This document shows, piece after piece, positions 8,688-17,420 of a DNA stretch of 64,000 nucleotides. The stretch lies in contig PVBG01000005.1 in assembly GCA_002968845.1 (NCBI GenBank), positions 1 through 64,000 of the forward strand. Direction: 5' to 3'. This stretch comes from Neorhizobium tomejilense (lineage in GTDB: Bacteria; Pseudomonadota; Alphaproteobacteria; Rhizobiales; Rhizobiaceae). Positions within the stretch are counted from its first letter, which is position 1. Each line of letters opens with the position of its first letter. A program made the position numbers and the translations under genes. The notes beneath the pieces are model-generated. The model made no database searches. It saw only the letters and a list, made by a program, of their open reading frames with translations, and was not told the DNA's origin.

Positions 8688-9821
8688 ATGACCGACAAGA
8701 TTCAGATGACCAGACGCTCGATCCTTGCGGGGGCAGCCTTTGTTGGCGCGATCGCACCGGTCGTGCAGGCTTCCTTTGCCCATGCGGACGAAGCGCCCCC
8801 CGCAAAGATGAAGCCGGGCGACCTCTCGCGCCTCCGCCGTGAGAAGGTCGAGCTCGTGAAGCCGCCTTTCGTCCATGCCCATGCTCAGAAAGCCGATGGC
8901 CGGCCGAAGGTCGTCGAATTTACGCTGACCATCCAGGAGAAGAAGCTCGTTCTCGACAAGGAAGGCACCGAAATCAATGCGATGACCTTCGATGGGTCGG
9001 TTCCGGGTCCGCTCATGGTCGTCCATCAGGACGACTACGTCGAACTCACCCTCATCAACCCCGACACCAACGAACTCCAGCACAATATCGACTTCCACTC
9101 GGCCACCGGCGCCTTGGGCGGCGGAGCGCTGACGGTGGTGAACCCCGGCGAGAAGACTATTCTCAGGTTCAAGGCAACCAAGGCCGGCGTCTTCGTTTAC
9201 CACTGCGCACCTCCCGGAATGGTGCCGTGGCACGTTACCTCGGGCATGAACGGCGCCATCATGGTGCTCCCGCGCGATGGCCTCAAGGACGGCAACGGGA
9301 AACCGCTGACCTACGACAAGATCTACTACGTGGGTGAACAGGATTTCTACGTCCCGCGCGACGAGAACGGCAAGTTCAAGAAATACGCTAGCGCCGGCGA
9401 AGCTTATGAGGACACCCTCAAAGTCATGCGGACGCTGACCCCGACGCACATCGTCTTCAACGGGGCCGTCGGCGCCTTGACGGGCCAGAACGCTATGACC
9501 GCCGCAGTCAACGAGAAGGTGCTGATCGTCCATTCGCAGGCGAACCGCGATACGCGGCCCCACCTCATCGGCGGCCATGGCGACTACGTCTGGGCTACGG
9601 GCAAGTTCGCCAACCCTCCGGAGATCGACCAGGAAACATGGTTCATCCCGGGCGGTGCGGCGGGCGCTGCATTCTACACCTTCCAGCAGCCCGGCATATA
9701 CGCCTACGTCAACCATAACCTGATCGAGGCCTTCGAACTGGGCGCGGCGGCACATTTCAAGGTCACCGGTGATTGGAACGACGACCTGATGACGTCGGTC
9801 CTGGCGCCGAGCGGCACCTGA
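8688..9821 (+). CDS. nirK: Copper-containing nitrite reductase (NO-forming)
   Basis: 377 residues. NirK reduces nitrite to nitric oxide in the periplasm with electrons from pseudoazurin or cytochrome c. The N-terminus TRRSILAG has a Tat-type twin-arginine signal. All copper ligands can be seen: His/Asp/His in [12 protein letters not shown], His-Cys in VYHCAPPG, then His in VPWH and Met in SGMNG. The distal His of the type 2 site is in YVNHNLIEA, and catalytic His is in LIGGHGD. The ATG at 8688 follows AAGGAAAG. nirV follows at 9908 and pseudoazurin at 10962. No nor, nos or nnrR genes are present here. Confidence 0.97.
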   Translation: MTDKIQMTRRSILAGAAFVGAIAPVVQASFAHADEAPPAKMKPGDLSRLRREKVELVKPPFVHAHAQKADGRPKVVEFTLTIQEKKLVLDKEGTEINAMTFDGSVPGPLMVVHQDDYVELTLINPDTNELQHNIDFHSATGALGGGALTVVNPGEKTILRFKATKAGVFVYHCAPPGMVPWHVTSGMNGAIMVLPRDGLKDGNGKPLTYDKIYYVGEQDFYVPRDENGKFKKYASAGEAYEDTLKVMRTLTPTHIVFNGAVGALTGQNAMTAAVNEKVLIVHSQANRDTRPHLIGGHGDYVWATGKFANPPEIDQETWFIPGGAAGAAFYTFQQPGIYAYVNHNLIEAFELGAAAHFKVTGDWNDDLMTSVLAPSGT

Positions 9822-9907
9822 TCGGAAACGGCCGGGAGCATGAGCTATGCATGCCTCCGGCCGGCCTTCATCCCCCTGCAAGCTGGATTTCGCCTCGGGA
9901 GGCGAAC

Positions 9908-10813
9908 ATGCGATGGACATACGACAGGCCTAAGCTCTCGCTCCTCCATACCGGGCTTCCGATCACGCTGATCGCCGTTTTGGCGGCGGGTATCTTCCAC
10001 CAGGCGGGTTTCATGAAGCCTGCGCCCCCAGAGGGCGCGGTCTATGAGCCCGCGACGGTCGTTGTTCCTCCCCGCAGCTACAGCTACAGGAGCGACGGAG
10101 AGTTCCTGAAGGGCACGGCGCCCATCGATCCGCCGATGAAGACGGTGGTTGCGGCGTCGAGCCTGACGATCACGAAAAATCACGTCACCGCCTCGGAATA
10201 CCGGGAGTGCGTCGCCGCGCGCGCCTGCAAATCCTCTGAAGCGACCTCGTCGAGGCGGGACGTTCCCGCCACGGGCGTGAGCTTCGACGATGCCGCGGCT
10301 TACGCCCGCTGGCTCTCGGATGTGACCGGCGAATACTGGACCTTGCCAACCGACGAACAATTGGCTCAGGCCGCGGGCAAGCGGTTCCCGGACGATGCTC
10401 TCGGCCTCGATCCGGACAGCAAGAACCCCGCGCTGCGATGGCTCGCCGACTACGAACGCGAAGCGCGTGAGCGGGCGACAGGCGATCCGGTGCCGCGGCC
10501 GACGGGAAGTTTCGGGGAGAACGAATATGGCCTGGCCGACTTTGGCGGCAACGTCTGGGAATGGACGTCCACCTGCCATCGCAGGGTCCATCTCTACGTG
10601 AACGGGTCCGTTCGCGCCTCCGAGGAGATTTGCGGCGTCTACGTGACCGTGGGTCCGCATCGCTCGCCGATGAGTTCCTTCGTCCGCGATCCGAAAGGCG
10701 GTGGCTGCGCGGTCGGGACGCCGCCGGACAATCTGGGCTTCCGCCTGGTCAAGTCCACCCGGTGGTATGCGCCGCTTCTCAAGACGCTTCGCCAAGCCGG
10801 TTGGACAGCGTGA
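9908..10813 (+). CDS. nirV: NirV-like formylglycine-generating-enzyme-fold protein
   Basis: 301 residues. An N-terminal hydrophobic segment (ITLIAVLAAGIF) suggests a membrane anchor or signal. The rest is an FGE-sulfatase/SUMF1-type domain with the markers PATGVSFDDAAAYARWL, YWTLPTDEQLAQAA and GNVWEWTSTC, and LGFRLVK near the end. NirV is commonly paired with nirK in denitrifying Alphaproteobacteria; its biochemical role is not settled. The ATG at 9908 has GGGAGG 6 bp upstream, 86 bp after nirK, and it is probably co-transcribed with nirK. Confidence 0.9.
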   Translation: MRWTYDRPKLSLLHTGLPITLIAVLAAGIFHQAGFMKPAPPEGAVYEPATVVVPPRSYSYRSDGEFLKGTAPIDPPMKTVVAASSLTITKNHVTASEYRECVAARACKSSEATSSRRDVPATGVSFDDAAAYARWLSDVTGEYWTLPTDEQLAQAAGKRFPDDALGLDPDSKNPALRWLADYEREARERATGDPVPRPTGSFGENEYGLADFGGNVWEWTSTCHRRVHLYVNGSVRASEEICGVYVTVGPHRSPMSSFVRDPKGGGCAVGTPPDNLGFRLVKSTRWYAPLLKTLRQAGWTA

Positions 10814-10877
10814 TCGTGATCACGCCGACCGGGTCTAGGCCGACGTCAAAGCGGGCCGCGAGCAAACTCCGAACCGT

Positions 10878-10891
10878 TTGTCGTAGGTCAA
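10878..10891 (+). promoter_or_regulatory. Candidate FNR/NnrR-type half-conserved site before pseudoazurin
   Basis: TTGTCGTAGGTCAA has the TTG-N8-CAA frame of CRP/FNR-family sites but not the inner CG/GC of the NnrR box upstream of nirK. It is centred about 77 bp before the pseudoazurin ATG. It may give a separate oxygen- or NO-responsive promoter. This is a motif match only. Confidence 0.4.
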
Positions 10892-10961
10892 AGAGGACCG
10901 GCTTTTTTGCCCTAGTGTGAATTCAACGAAGCCGAGGGCTTTCGAGAAAAGGAGTAAGGAA

Positions 10962-11408
10962 ATGAAGAAGATTTTGGCATCCCTGGTCGGCGCGGCAATC
11001 GCTACGGCTGTCTGCGCAACGGCGGCTTCTGCTGCCGATTTCCAAGTGCAAATGCTCAACAAGGGCAAGGACGGCGCGATGGTATTCGAGCCGAGCTCCC
11101 TCAAGGTCGCCAAGGGCGATACCGTCACCTTCGTTCCGACCGATAAGTCCCACAACGCCGAAACCATCGACGGGCTGATCCCGGAAGGCGCAAAGCCTTT
11201 CAAGGGCCAGATGAACGAAAGCGTCAAGATCACGTTCGACGTCGAGGGTGCCTATGCCGTGAAATGCGCGCCGCATGTCGGCATGGGCATGATCGGCCTC
11301 ATCGTTGTCGGCAATGCTCCCGCGAACCTGGAAGCCATCAAGACCGCGAAACTGCCCAAGAAGGCTCGCGAACGTCTCGACGCGGATATTGCTGCTTCCG
11401 GCGTTTGA
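10962..11408 (+). CDS. Pseudoazurin (type 1 blue copper protein)
   Basis: 148 residues, including a Sec signal peptide cleaved after ASA in the TAASAADF region. The copper ligands are His in DKSHNAE, Cys and His in [11 protein letters not shown], and the following Met. Pseudoazurin is the periplasmic electron donor to NirK, and the gene sits just downstream of nirK-nirV. The ATG at 10962 has AGGAGTAAGGAA immediately upstream. Its charged C-terminal tail ([14 protein letters not shown]) is usual for the family. Confidence 0.95.
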   Translation: MKKILASLVGAAIATAVCATAASAADFQVQMLNKGKDGAMVFEPSSLKVAKGDTVTFVPTDKSHNAETIDGLIPEGAKPFKGQMNESVKITFDVEGAYAVKCAPHVGMGMIGLIVVGNAPANLEAIKTAKLPKKARERLDADIAASGV

Positions 11409-11419
11409 GCCGGAGCGCC

Positions 11420-11456
11420 CGGCGGCGGCCATTCCCTCTCCCCCTGGCCGCCGCCG
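11420..11456. terminator. Large GC-only hairpin between convergent genes
   Basis: Positions 11420-11430 and 11446-11456 form a perfect 11-bp GC stem with a 15-nt loop, 12 bp after the pseudoazurin stop and before the stop of the convergent esterase gene. There is no T tract, so it is at best a bidirectional 3'-end structure. Confidence 0.45.
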
Positions 11457-11502
11457 CGCTTACCGTCCCAGCCTCATCTTGCGCGAAATCCGGCACAGTT
11501 GG

Positions 11503-12585
11503 TCAGCGCATCAGGCCAGCCATACGAAGCGCATTCTCGATGATCTGCTGGATGCCTTCAGGTTCTTTTGCCTTTTGGGAAGAAGCGGATGCCCGCTTGG
11601 CGCCGTCGCCCTTCGCCCGCAGTGGCTCGACGCCTTCGCGAAGCAGGCCCCAGCTTTTTGCCGAATGAAGCGTCGACGATATGCCGACATCCAGCAGATA
11701 AGGCGCGGCATTCTCGTCGCCGAGCGCGGGGTCGATCGGCGTTCCGTGGCCCATTCCGGCAATGCTGTAATATTCGATTGCCCGCCGGCCGCGGACGTCT
11801 TTCCACACGGTTCTCGACTGGCCGTCGACCGTTTCCGACAAGTCGGGCCGTGCGTCGACGTCGTGAACGGCCCGCCACTGGTCGATGATCGCCTGCGCAT
11901 TCGCCTCTGCGACCGTCTTGTCCTGGGTGCCCTGCCACACCGAGACGGTCGGCCATGGCCCCTGATGGGTGGAAGCGGCCCTCAGCCGCGACTGAAGCGT
12001 CGGTGGTGCCGGCAGGCCGTGACCGCGCATCCGGTCGAATGCTTCGGGCACCGTCGAGGTGACGCCATAGGGCAGGCCTGCGATGATCGCTCCGCCGGCG
12101 AAGACCTCCGGATAGGTGGCGAGCATCGTATTGGCCATCGCACCACCCGCGGACAGGCCGCTGACATAGACGCGCAACGGGTCGACCCCGTGTCGGGAGA
12201 CCACCGCCTCGATCATCTGGCGGATCGAGTGCGCTTCGCCCTGGCCGCGGCGCGTGTCGCCCGGAAGGAACCAGTTGAAACAGAGATTGCCGTTATTGGC
12301 GCGGACCTGTTCCGGCAAGAGCACCACGAACCCGTGCCGCTCAGCGAGTTTCGACCACCCGGTGCCGTGGTCATAACCGGAGGCGGTCTGCGTGCATCCG
12401 TGAAGAACGACGACAAGGCCGGGGTTCTTGGGAAGCAGGGAGGGCACGTAAACCTTGGCTGCCAGCGCTCCGGGGTTGGATCCGAAGCTTTCGAACGCCT
12501 CCAGATGGCTGGGGGCGTCGGCCTGCTCCTGACCCAGTGATTTCAAGCGGGCGAGCCGCTCCAGCGTATCCGACAACGATCTCAT
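11503..12585 (-). CDS. PHB depolymerase-family (LpqC-like) esterase
   Basis: 360 residues of the esterase-PHB type alpha/beta hydrolase family. The oxyanion loop is VVVLHGCTQTA, the nucleophile Ser is in YVSGLSAGGAM, and the acid and His are probably in WQGTQDKT and GMGHGTPID. There is no evident signal peptide. Start at 12585 with AGGAGG 5 bp upstream; the neighbouring ATG at 12588 is too close to it. Family members cleave short-chain esters, poly-hydroxybutyrate or feruloyl-type esters; the substrate here is not known. It is convergent with pseudoazurin and unrelated to it. Confidence 0.85.
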   Translation of the reverse strand: MRSLSDTLERLARLKSLGQEQADAPSHLEAFESFGSNPGALAAKVYVPSLLPKNPGLVVVLHGCTQTASGYDHGTGWSKLAERHGFVVLLPEQVRANNGNLCFNWFLPGDTRRGQGEAHSIRQMIEAVVSRHGVDPLRVYVSGLSAGGAMANTMLATYPEVFAGGAIIAGLPYGVTSTVPEAFDRMRGHGLPAPPTLQSRLRAASTHQGPWPTVSVWQGTQDKTVAEANAQAIIDQWRAVHDVDARPDLSETVDGQSRTVWKDVRGRRAIEYYSIAGMGHGTPIDPALGDENAAPYLLDVGISSTLHSAKSWGLLREGVEPLRAKGDGAKRASASSQKAKEPEGIQQIIENALRMAGLMR

Positions 12586-12734
12586 CATGCCTCCTGGCAA
12601 TCATTGCCGGGGTGGCAGTGATCAACGACAACGTCCTCTATATGGGAAGCGTTGCTGCACTGCACAATTATTTTTTGGTAAGATATGTTTCATCACGAGC
12701 CGGCGAGCTTGATACCGGCCCGCCGGGTTCATTT

Positions 12735-13838
12735 TCAGCTGTCGGAAATCCTGTGGCTCGAGGACCGGACGATCAGTTCTCCGGGGAGCCGTTTGATCGT
12801 GATCGGCCGGCCGGGATAACAAGAGCCGTCCTCGATCATTCCGACGGCCACCGCTATGATCTCGTCGACGGGCTGGCGGAATGTGGTCAGTGCGTAATGT
12901 GGCCAGCTGGCGAGCGCGATGTCGTCGAAGCCGGCGACCGCGATATCGTCGGGCACGCTGAGCCCGGCCTCTTCCCTCAGCGCATCGAGGCCGCCTGCCG
13001 CGAGAATGTCGTTGGCGAAGAAGATCGCATCCGCACCGCCGCGTTCGACGATTTCCATCGCGGCCCGCCGGCCGGCCTCATAGCTGTATTCGCCGGCATC
13101 GACGCGGGCGCAAAGCGTCATGCCGAGCTCGGCAACACGCGTCACGAAGGCGTTCTGTCTTTCGCGATTGGTGGTCGTGTGGCTGAGGCCGGACACATAG
13201 GCGACGCGACGCCGGCCGGTCTCATAGAAATGGTCCGCGATCGCCCGGCTGCCCGCGACATTGTCGCAGATGACGCAGCTTAAGTCCGCATCCTCGACAA
13301 CACGGTTGATCAGCAGGGCGGCGCGGCCCTCGGTTGCCCAGCGCAAGGTCTGGCCGGAGAGGATCGTGGCGGAAATAATGATCACCGCATCGACATTGTA
13401 GCGGCGCAGCGCCGAGAGCTGCTCTTCGAGGTTGGAACCCTTGGTGATGTTGAAGAGCAGGCTCTGCAGCCCGACGCGCTGCAGGCTGCGGGAGAGCTTT
13501 TCGATGAGCGCGGGGTAGAAGGGGTTCTGCATGTCGGAGACGACGATGCCGACGATATTGGTGCGGCTCTTCGACAACATGCTGGCTATGGCGTTCGGGT
13601 GGTAATCCACCTCTTCCGCAAACTGCTTGATCCTGTCGCGCAGGTCCGGGGCGATGCTGGCGCCCGGGGTGAACGCGCGGGAGACGGCGGACTGGCTGAC
13701 GCCGAGCATACGGGCGAGCTGGCGCGCAGTGATCGGCCGACGCTTCGCCTTGTCATCCGGTATCTCTGGCTTGTCCAAGAAACTCTCCAACTCCTTGCCG
13801 GCGGACGGCGCTGCTGTCGATACCCCCGGCGCAGTCAC
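12735..13838 (-). CDS. LacI-family transcriptional regulator
   Basis: 367 residues. The helix-turn-helix and hinge (ITARQLARMLGVSQSAVSRAF) begin near residue 37 after an unusually long hydrophilic N-terminus. A periplasmic-binding-protein-like effector domain with VAGFDDIALASW near the C-terminus follows. The frame starts with GTG at 13838. It is divergent from the CoA transferase gene, and the 16-bp palindrome at 13870-13885 between them is its likely operator. A second copy at 17229-17244 suggests that it also controls the enolase/ABC transporter genes. Confidence 0.9.
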   Translation of the reverse strand: MTAPGVSTAAPSAGKELESFLDKPEIPDDKAKRRPITARQLARMLGVSQSAVSRAFTPGASIAPDLRDRIKQFAEEVDYHPNAIASMLSKSRTNIVGIVVSDMQNPFYPALIEKLSRSLQRVGLQSLLFNITKGSNLEEQLSALRRYNVDAVIIISATILSGQTLRWATEGRAALLINRVVEDADLSCVICDNVAGSRAIADHFYETGRRRVAYVSGLSHTTTNRERQNAFVTRVAELGMTLCARVDAGEYSYEAGRRAAMEIVERGGADAIFFANDILAAGGLDALREEAGLSVPDDIAVAGFDDIALASWPHYALTTFRQPVDEIIAVAVGMIEDGSCYPGRPITIKRLPGELIVRSSSHRISDS

Positions 13839-13869
13839 GGATCAATATCATCAAATGCGTATCCGTGTC

Positions 13870-13885
13870 TTGCATCCGTATGCAA
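13870..13885 (+). promoter_or_regulatory. LacI-type operator 1
   Basis: TTGCATCCGTATGCAA has 6-bp arms around a 4-bp centre. It lies in the lacI/CoA-transferase divergence, and its exact reverse complement occurs at 17229-17244. An identical 16-mer at two promoters of one locus is strong internal evidence for a regulator site. Confidence 0.75.
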
Positions 13886-13930
13886 TGGTGTCTAATCTTT
13901 CTTTCAGGATCGGGAGGAGAGCCGTCGATC

Positions 13931-16339
13931 ATGCTTTTGAAGGAAATGGCCGAGCCAGGCGTCTCGGCCGTGGACGATCTTCGCGTGCTGGATTTGTCCG
14001 ACACGCTTTCGGGCCAATACTGCGCGCGGCTTCTGGCGGACTATGGCGCGGAAGTCATTCTCGTCGAGCCGCGGGGGGGATCGGCGATCAGGCGAATGCC
14101 GCCGTTCTCGGTGACCGATCCACAACGGTCCTTGCCGTTCTGGCATCTGAACACCGGAAAGAGGTCCGTCATCCTGGACCGGTCGACGGAGGCCGGGCGG
14201 GAGGAACTGAAGGCGCTGATCGCTGGCGCGGATGTCGTTATTCCGCCTGCGGACCTCACGTTCGACGAAGTCGCGGACATCAATCCGCGCTGCATCACCG
14301 CTTCCATCACCCCTTTCGGGACCGATGGGCCTCTTGCCGATTGGAAGGGGCCGGAGATCGTGCTGCAGGCGCTTTCCGGGATGATGTACAATAACGGCCA
14401 GATCGGCCGCGAACCCCTCTACGGCGTCGGCGATCGGGCATCCTATGCCGCAGGGCTCGCCGCCTATATCGGCGTGATCACCGCTCTGATTGACCGACGC
14501 ACGACCGGGCTTGGTCAGGCTGTGCGGGTGGATTCGGCCGAGACCGCAGCATCGATGTGTTTCCCCTATGTGCTGCGCCATATCTACAACGGCTCGGTCC
14601 ATAGCCGGCGGGACCAGACGATCCCGGCAGGGCAGGTGAAATGCCGCGACAGCTGGGTCTGCATCTGGATCTACAACCATCGCTGGGAAGCTCTCTGCAC
14701 GGCACTGGATCTTCGGGATATCCAGCACGATCCCCGCTTCGCAGAGCCGGCCCCGCGCCGGCAGCACTGGGATGTGCTCTACGAGATCATCCAGGCGAAG
14801 GTCGCGGAGATGGACGCGGAGGACCTGGTCGACCGGCTGCAGCGCGCCCAGATCATCGCGGCCAAGGCCTATCGTCCGGCCGAACAGGTCCGCAACGGCC
14901 ACCTCTCCGCCCGCAATTATTGGGAAACCGCCGACGGCCGGCTCATTCTTGGGCCGCCCTTCCGGATGAGTGCGACGCCTCGCAATGTGCGAGGCGGAGC
15001 GCCCCTTCCTGGCGAGGGGCAGGGGCGGATTGCACTGCGACGAACCGAGCCGTTCGAGAGGCCAAAGCCGGCTGCGTCCGGCCGGCCGCCGCTCGAGGGG
15101 CTGCGGGTCATCGAGATTACCACCGCCTGGGCCGGGCCCATGGCCGGACGGGTGCTTGCTTATTTCGGGGCCGAGTCCATCCATGTGGAATCGCCCAACC
15201 GGGTGAATTCCTGGCGGTTGAACAAGGAAATGCCGAACCCGATCAATTTTCCCGGGGGCGAGCCGGGCGAGCGGCCATTCGACCGGTCTTTCCTGTTCAA
15301 TTCCCAGAACGTCAACAAGTTGTCCTGCATCCTCAACCTGAAGACCCAGGAAGGGCGAAAGACACTGGAGCGGCTGGTTGCGAAGGCCGATGTGCTGATC
15401 TGCAATTTCCGGCCGGGCACGCTTGCAAAGCTGGGCCTGGATTACGAGCGGCTCTCGGCGATCAAGCCGGATATCATCGTCGCGGAGCTTCCCGCCTTTG
15501 GGCGGGACGGGCCGATGTCGGGATATGCGGCCCTCGGTCCGACCATGGAAATGGCGACCGGGATGTCGGCGATGATGAGTTATCCGGACGGGCAGCCGGA
15601 AAACAGCGGGCCTTCCTATCTCGACCCGATTGGCGGGTTCAATGCGGCGGCGGCGATCCTGACCGCGCTCTACTGGCGTGAGCGGACCGGCCGCGGCCAA
15701 TATGTCGAGGTGCCTCAGGTCGAAGCGGCGATGCAGTTCATCGGAGCGGAACTGCTCTTGGCGGCAGAGACAGGAAAAGACCCGGTGCCGAACGGAAACC
15801 GGCGCGCGGGCATGGTGCCGCACGACGCCTTTCCGGCCCTCGGCGAAGACCAGTGGGTCGTCATCGCAGCGCAGGATGAGCCGCAGTGGCAGGCGTTGTG
15901 CGAAACGATCGGCATGCCGCAACTCGCCTCCGACCGGCGTTTTGCGACGCTCGAAGCGCGCCGGCGGAACGAGGATGCGTTGGCGGAAATCCTTTCGGAT
16001 TGGACGCGCGGCCGCGACAAACACGATATCGCCCGGTTGCTCCAGGGCAGGGGAGTTGCCGCGGCTCCGGTCAGCGACGCCGGCGATCTGGCACGCAGCG
16101 ACTATCTTGCTCATCGCCGGTTCTTCACCGAACTCGAACATCCGGATGCCGGGTTGCACCCCCATCCCGGCCTGCCGATCCACTTGAGCCGGACGCCGGG
16201 AGGGCAGAGCAGGCCTGCGCCCCAGTTCGGCGGCCATAACCGGTTCGTGCTCGAGCGGATCCTGGCGCTGCCGCCGGAAGAGGTCGCCCGCATCATGGCC
16301 AGCGATGCGATGACCACCGTTCCCTTTCCGGATGGATAG
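13931..16339 (+). CDS. Two-domain CaiB/BaiF CoA-transferase family III protein
   Basis: 802 residues containing two consecutive family III CoA-transferase units, about 1-385 and 395-800. Each unit starts with the typical LRVLDLSDTLSGQYCARLLADYGAEVI-like or LRVIEITTAWAGPMAGRVLAYFGAE-like block. Normal members are about 400 residues and form interlocked homodimers, so this looks like a fused pair. Unit 2 has the longer, better conserved NLKTQEGRKTLERLV and FRPGTLAKLGLDYERL blocks with the expected AELPAFGRDGP. Unit 1 reads SITPFGTDGP. I chose ATG at 13931, about 12 bp after GGGAGGA. A MaoC-like gene follows directly. Substrate unknown. Confidence 0.85.
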   Translation: MLLKEMAEPGVSAVDDLRVLDLSDTLSGQYCARLLADYGAEVILVEPRGGSAIRRMPPFSVTDPQRSLPFWHLNTGKRSVILDRSTEAGREELKALIAGADVVIPPADLTFDEVADINPRCITASITPFGTDGPLADWKGPEIVLQALSGMMYNNGQIGREPLYGVGDRASYAAGLAAYIGVITALIDRRTTGLGQAVRVDSAETAASMCFPYVLRHIYNGSVHSRRDQTIPAGQVKCRDSWVCIWIYNHRWEALCTALDLRDIQHDPRFAEPAPRRQHWDVLYEIIQAKVAEMDAEDLVDRLQRAQIIAAKAYRPAEQVRNGHLSARNYWETADGRLILGPPFRMSATPRNVRGGAPLPGEGQGRIALRRTEPFERPKPAASGRPPLEGLRVIEITTAWAGPMAGRVLAYFGAESIHVESPNRVNSWRLNKEMPNPINFPGGEPGERPFDRSFLFNSQNVNKLSCILNLKTQEGRKTLERLVAKADVLICNFRPGTLAKLGLDYERLSAIKPDIIVAELPAFGRDGPMSGYAALGPTMEMATGMSAMMSYPDGQPENSGPSYLDPIGGFNAAAAILTALYWRERTGRGQYVEVPQVEAAMQFIGAELLLAAETGKDPVPNGNRRAGMVPHDAFPALGEDQWVVIAAQDEPQWQALCETIGMPQLASDRRFATLEARRRNEDALAEILSDWTRGRDKHDIARLLQGRGVAAAPVSDAGDLARSDYLAHRRFFTELEHPDAGLHPHPGLPIHLSRTPGGQSRPAPQFGGHNRFVLERILALPPEEVARIMASDAMTTVPFPDG

Positions 16340-16343
16340 ACCG

Positions 16344-17174
16344 ATGAAAACAGAGACAGAAGCACTGTTTCCGCGAAGCCTTGTCGTCGATATCCGCCTC
16401 GACGACGACCCGCGATACAGGGGCAGCATCCACGACGACGCAGTGGCGCGGGCGCGGGGTTACAAGGCGGCACTGGTTCCCGGCGCCTTCGTTTATGGCC
16501 ATATCGGCCGCGTGGCGGTGGAGGCCTGGGGTCTCTCCTGGCTGGAGCGCGGCGGCATGGACGCGAGTTTCCGGCGCCCGGTCTACAATGGCGACCGGCT
16601 GACGATCCGCGCCTCGGCGCTGTCGGGCGATGCCGATATGCGCAGATCTGCCATCGTCGCGACAAACGCGGACGGCGAGGAGGTCGCGAGCGGGTGGGTC
16701 GGCTTGCCGGGCCTGCCGCCGTCGGTTCCGGACCTTTCAGCCTTCGCGGTATTACCGCGTCCCGATCCGCCGCCGGCAGTCTCGGTCGGCCAGTTGAAAC
16801 CCGGAACGTCGTTGACGACCGCCGACAGGGTGCTGACCGAAGAGGAATTCAGGCGATCCCTCTCTGCCTTCGACGAGCAGCATGTCCTGCATGCGCGCGA
16901 CGGGATCGTGCATTCGGGGTGCCTGATGCGGCTCGCCATGGGCGATACGCACAGCAGTTTCCGGTTCCCGTCCGCGATCGTGCTGACGGCTGTCGAGGCG
17001 CAGCATTTCGCCTGCGTTCGGCCGGGGCAGAGGCTGACGACGGTGGGCAGAATCGCGGACGCCTGGGTCAGGAACGGCAAGCACTATTTCCAGAGCGAGG
17101 AATTCCTTCGCGCCGACGGACGTCTCGCGGCGCGCTTTTTGCGGACACAGATCTACGGCTACGAAAACGTTTAG
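16344..17174 (+). CDS. MaoC-like (hot-dog fold) dehydratase/hydratase
   Basis: 276 residues. Two hot-dog-like halves: residues 1-135 with YKAALVPGAFVYGHIGR, resembling the FAS1-like dehydratase N-half, and a C-terminal half with PSAIVLTAVEAQHFACVRPGQRLTTVGRI. Such proteins hydrate or dehydrate acyl-CoA thioesters, which fits the CoA transferase immediately upstream. The ATG at 16344 lies 4 bp after that gene's stop. An in-frame ATG at 16332 overlaps the upstream gene and has a poorer context. Confidence 0.75.
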   Translation: MKTETEALFPRSLVVDIRLDDDPRYRGSIHDDAVARARGYKAALVPGAFVYGHIGRVAVEAWGLSWLERGGMDASFRRPVYNGDRLTIRASALSGDADMRRSAIVATNADGEEVASGWVGLPGLPPSVPDLSAFAVLPRPDPPPAVSVGQLKPGTSLTTADRVLTEEEFRRSLSAFDEQHVLHARDGIVHSGCLMRLAMGDTHSSFRFPSAIVLTAVEAQHFACVRPGQRLTTVGRIADAWVRNGKHYFQSEEFLRADGRLAARFLRTQIYGYENV

Positions 17175-17228
17175 GAGCGGTGGCGTGGCGCCTTTTTACG
17201 AAGGTCCGAAATTTAACGGCAAAGTTGC

Positions 17229-17244
17229 TTGCATACGGATGCAA
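17229..17244 (+). promoter_or_regulatory. LacI-type operator 2
   Basis: TTGCATACGGATGCAA is the exact reverse complement of the palindrome at 13870-13885. It sits 55 bp after the MaoC-like gene and upstream of the enolase-superfamily gene, so it probably controls a second promoter of the same regulon. Confidence 0.75.
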
Positions 17245-17315
17245 AGTGAGTGATGCTTCGGTTGGAGGAAGGAGCGCTTCCAAAGTGCCCGATAAGAAGA
17301 GGGAGGATTTCGAGG

Positions 17316-17373
17316 ATGTCAGAGACGCGAGCGTTTAGCGCCTAGCGTGCCGGCGCCCGCTATGGCGGGTTTT
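17316..17373 (+). promoter_or_regulatory. Short leader ORF followed by a terminator-like hairpin
   Basis: An ATG at 17316 with GGGAGGA upstream opens a 9-codon frame (MSETRAFSA) that stops at 17345. A CCCGC-TATG-GCGGG hairpin followed by four T residues lies at 17356-17373, 48 bp before the next gene. The layout resembles a translated leader with an attenuator, but the peptide has no run of a regulatory amino acid. It could equally be chance or a degraded gene end. Confidence 0.35.
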
Positions 17374-17420
17374 CGCGGCCCCTTGGGGCAATCTTTTTCC
17401 AGGTTTGTGGATACCTAATC

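Noticed and set aside
13904..16429. Minus-strand 841-codon frame opposite the CoA transferase
   Set aside because: The sense strand encodes two well-conserved CaiB/BaiF units; the antisense product is Arg/Pro-rich and unrecognisable.
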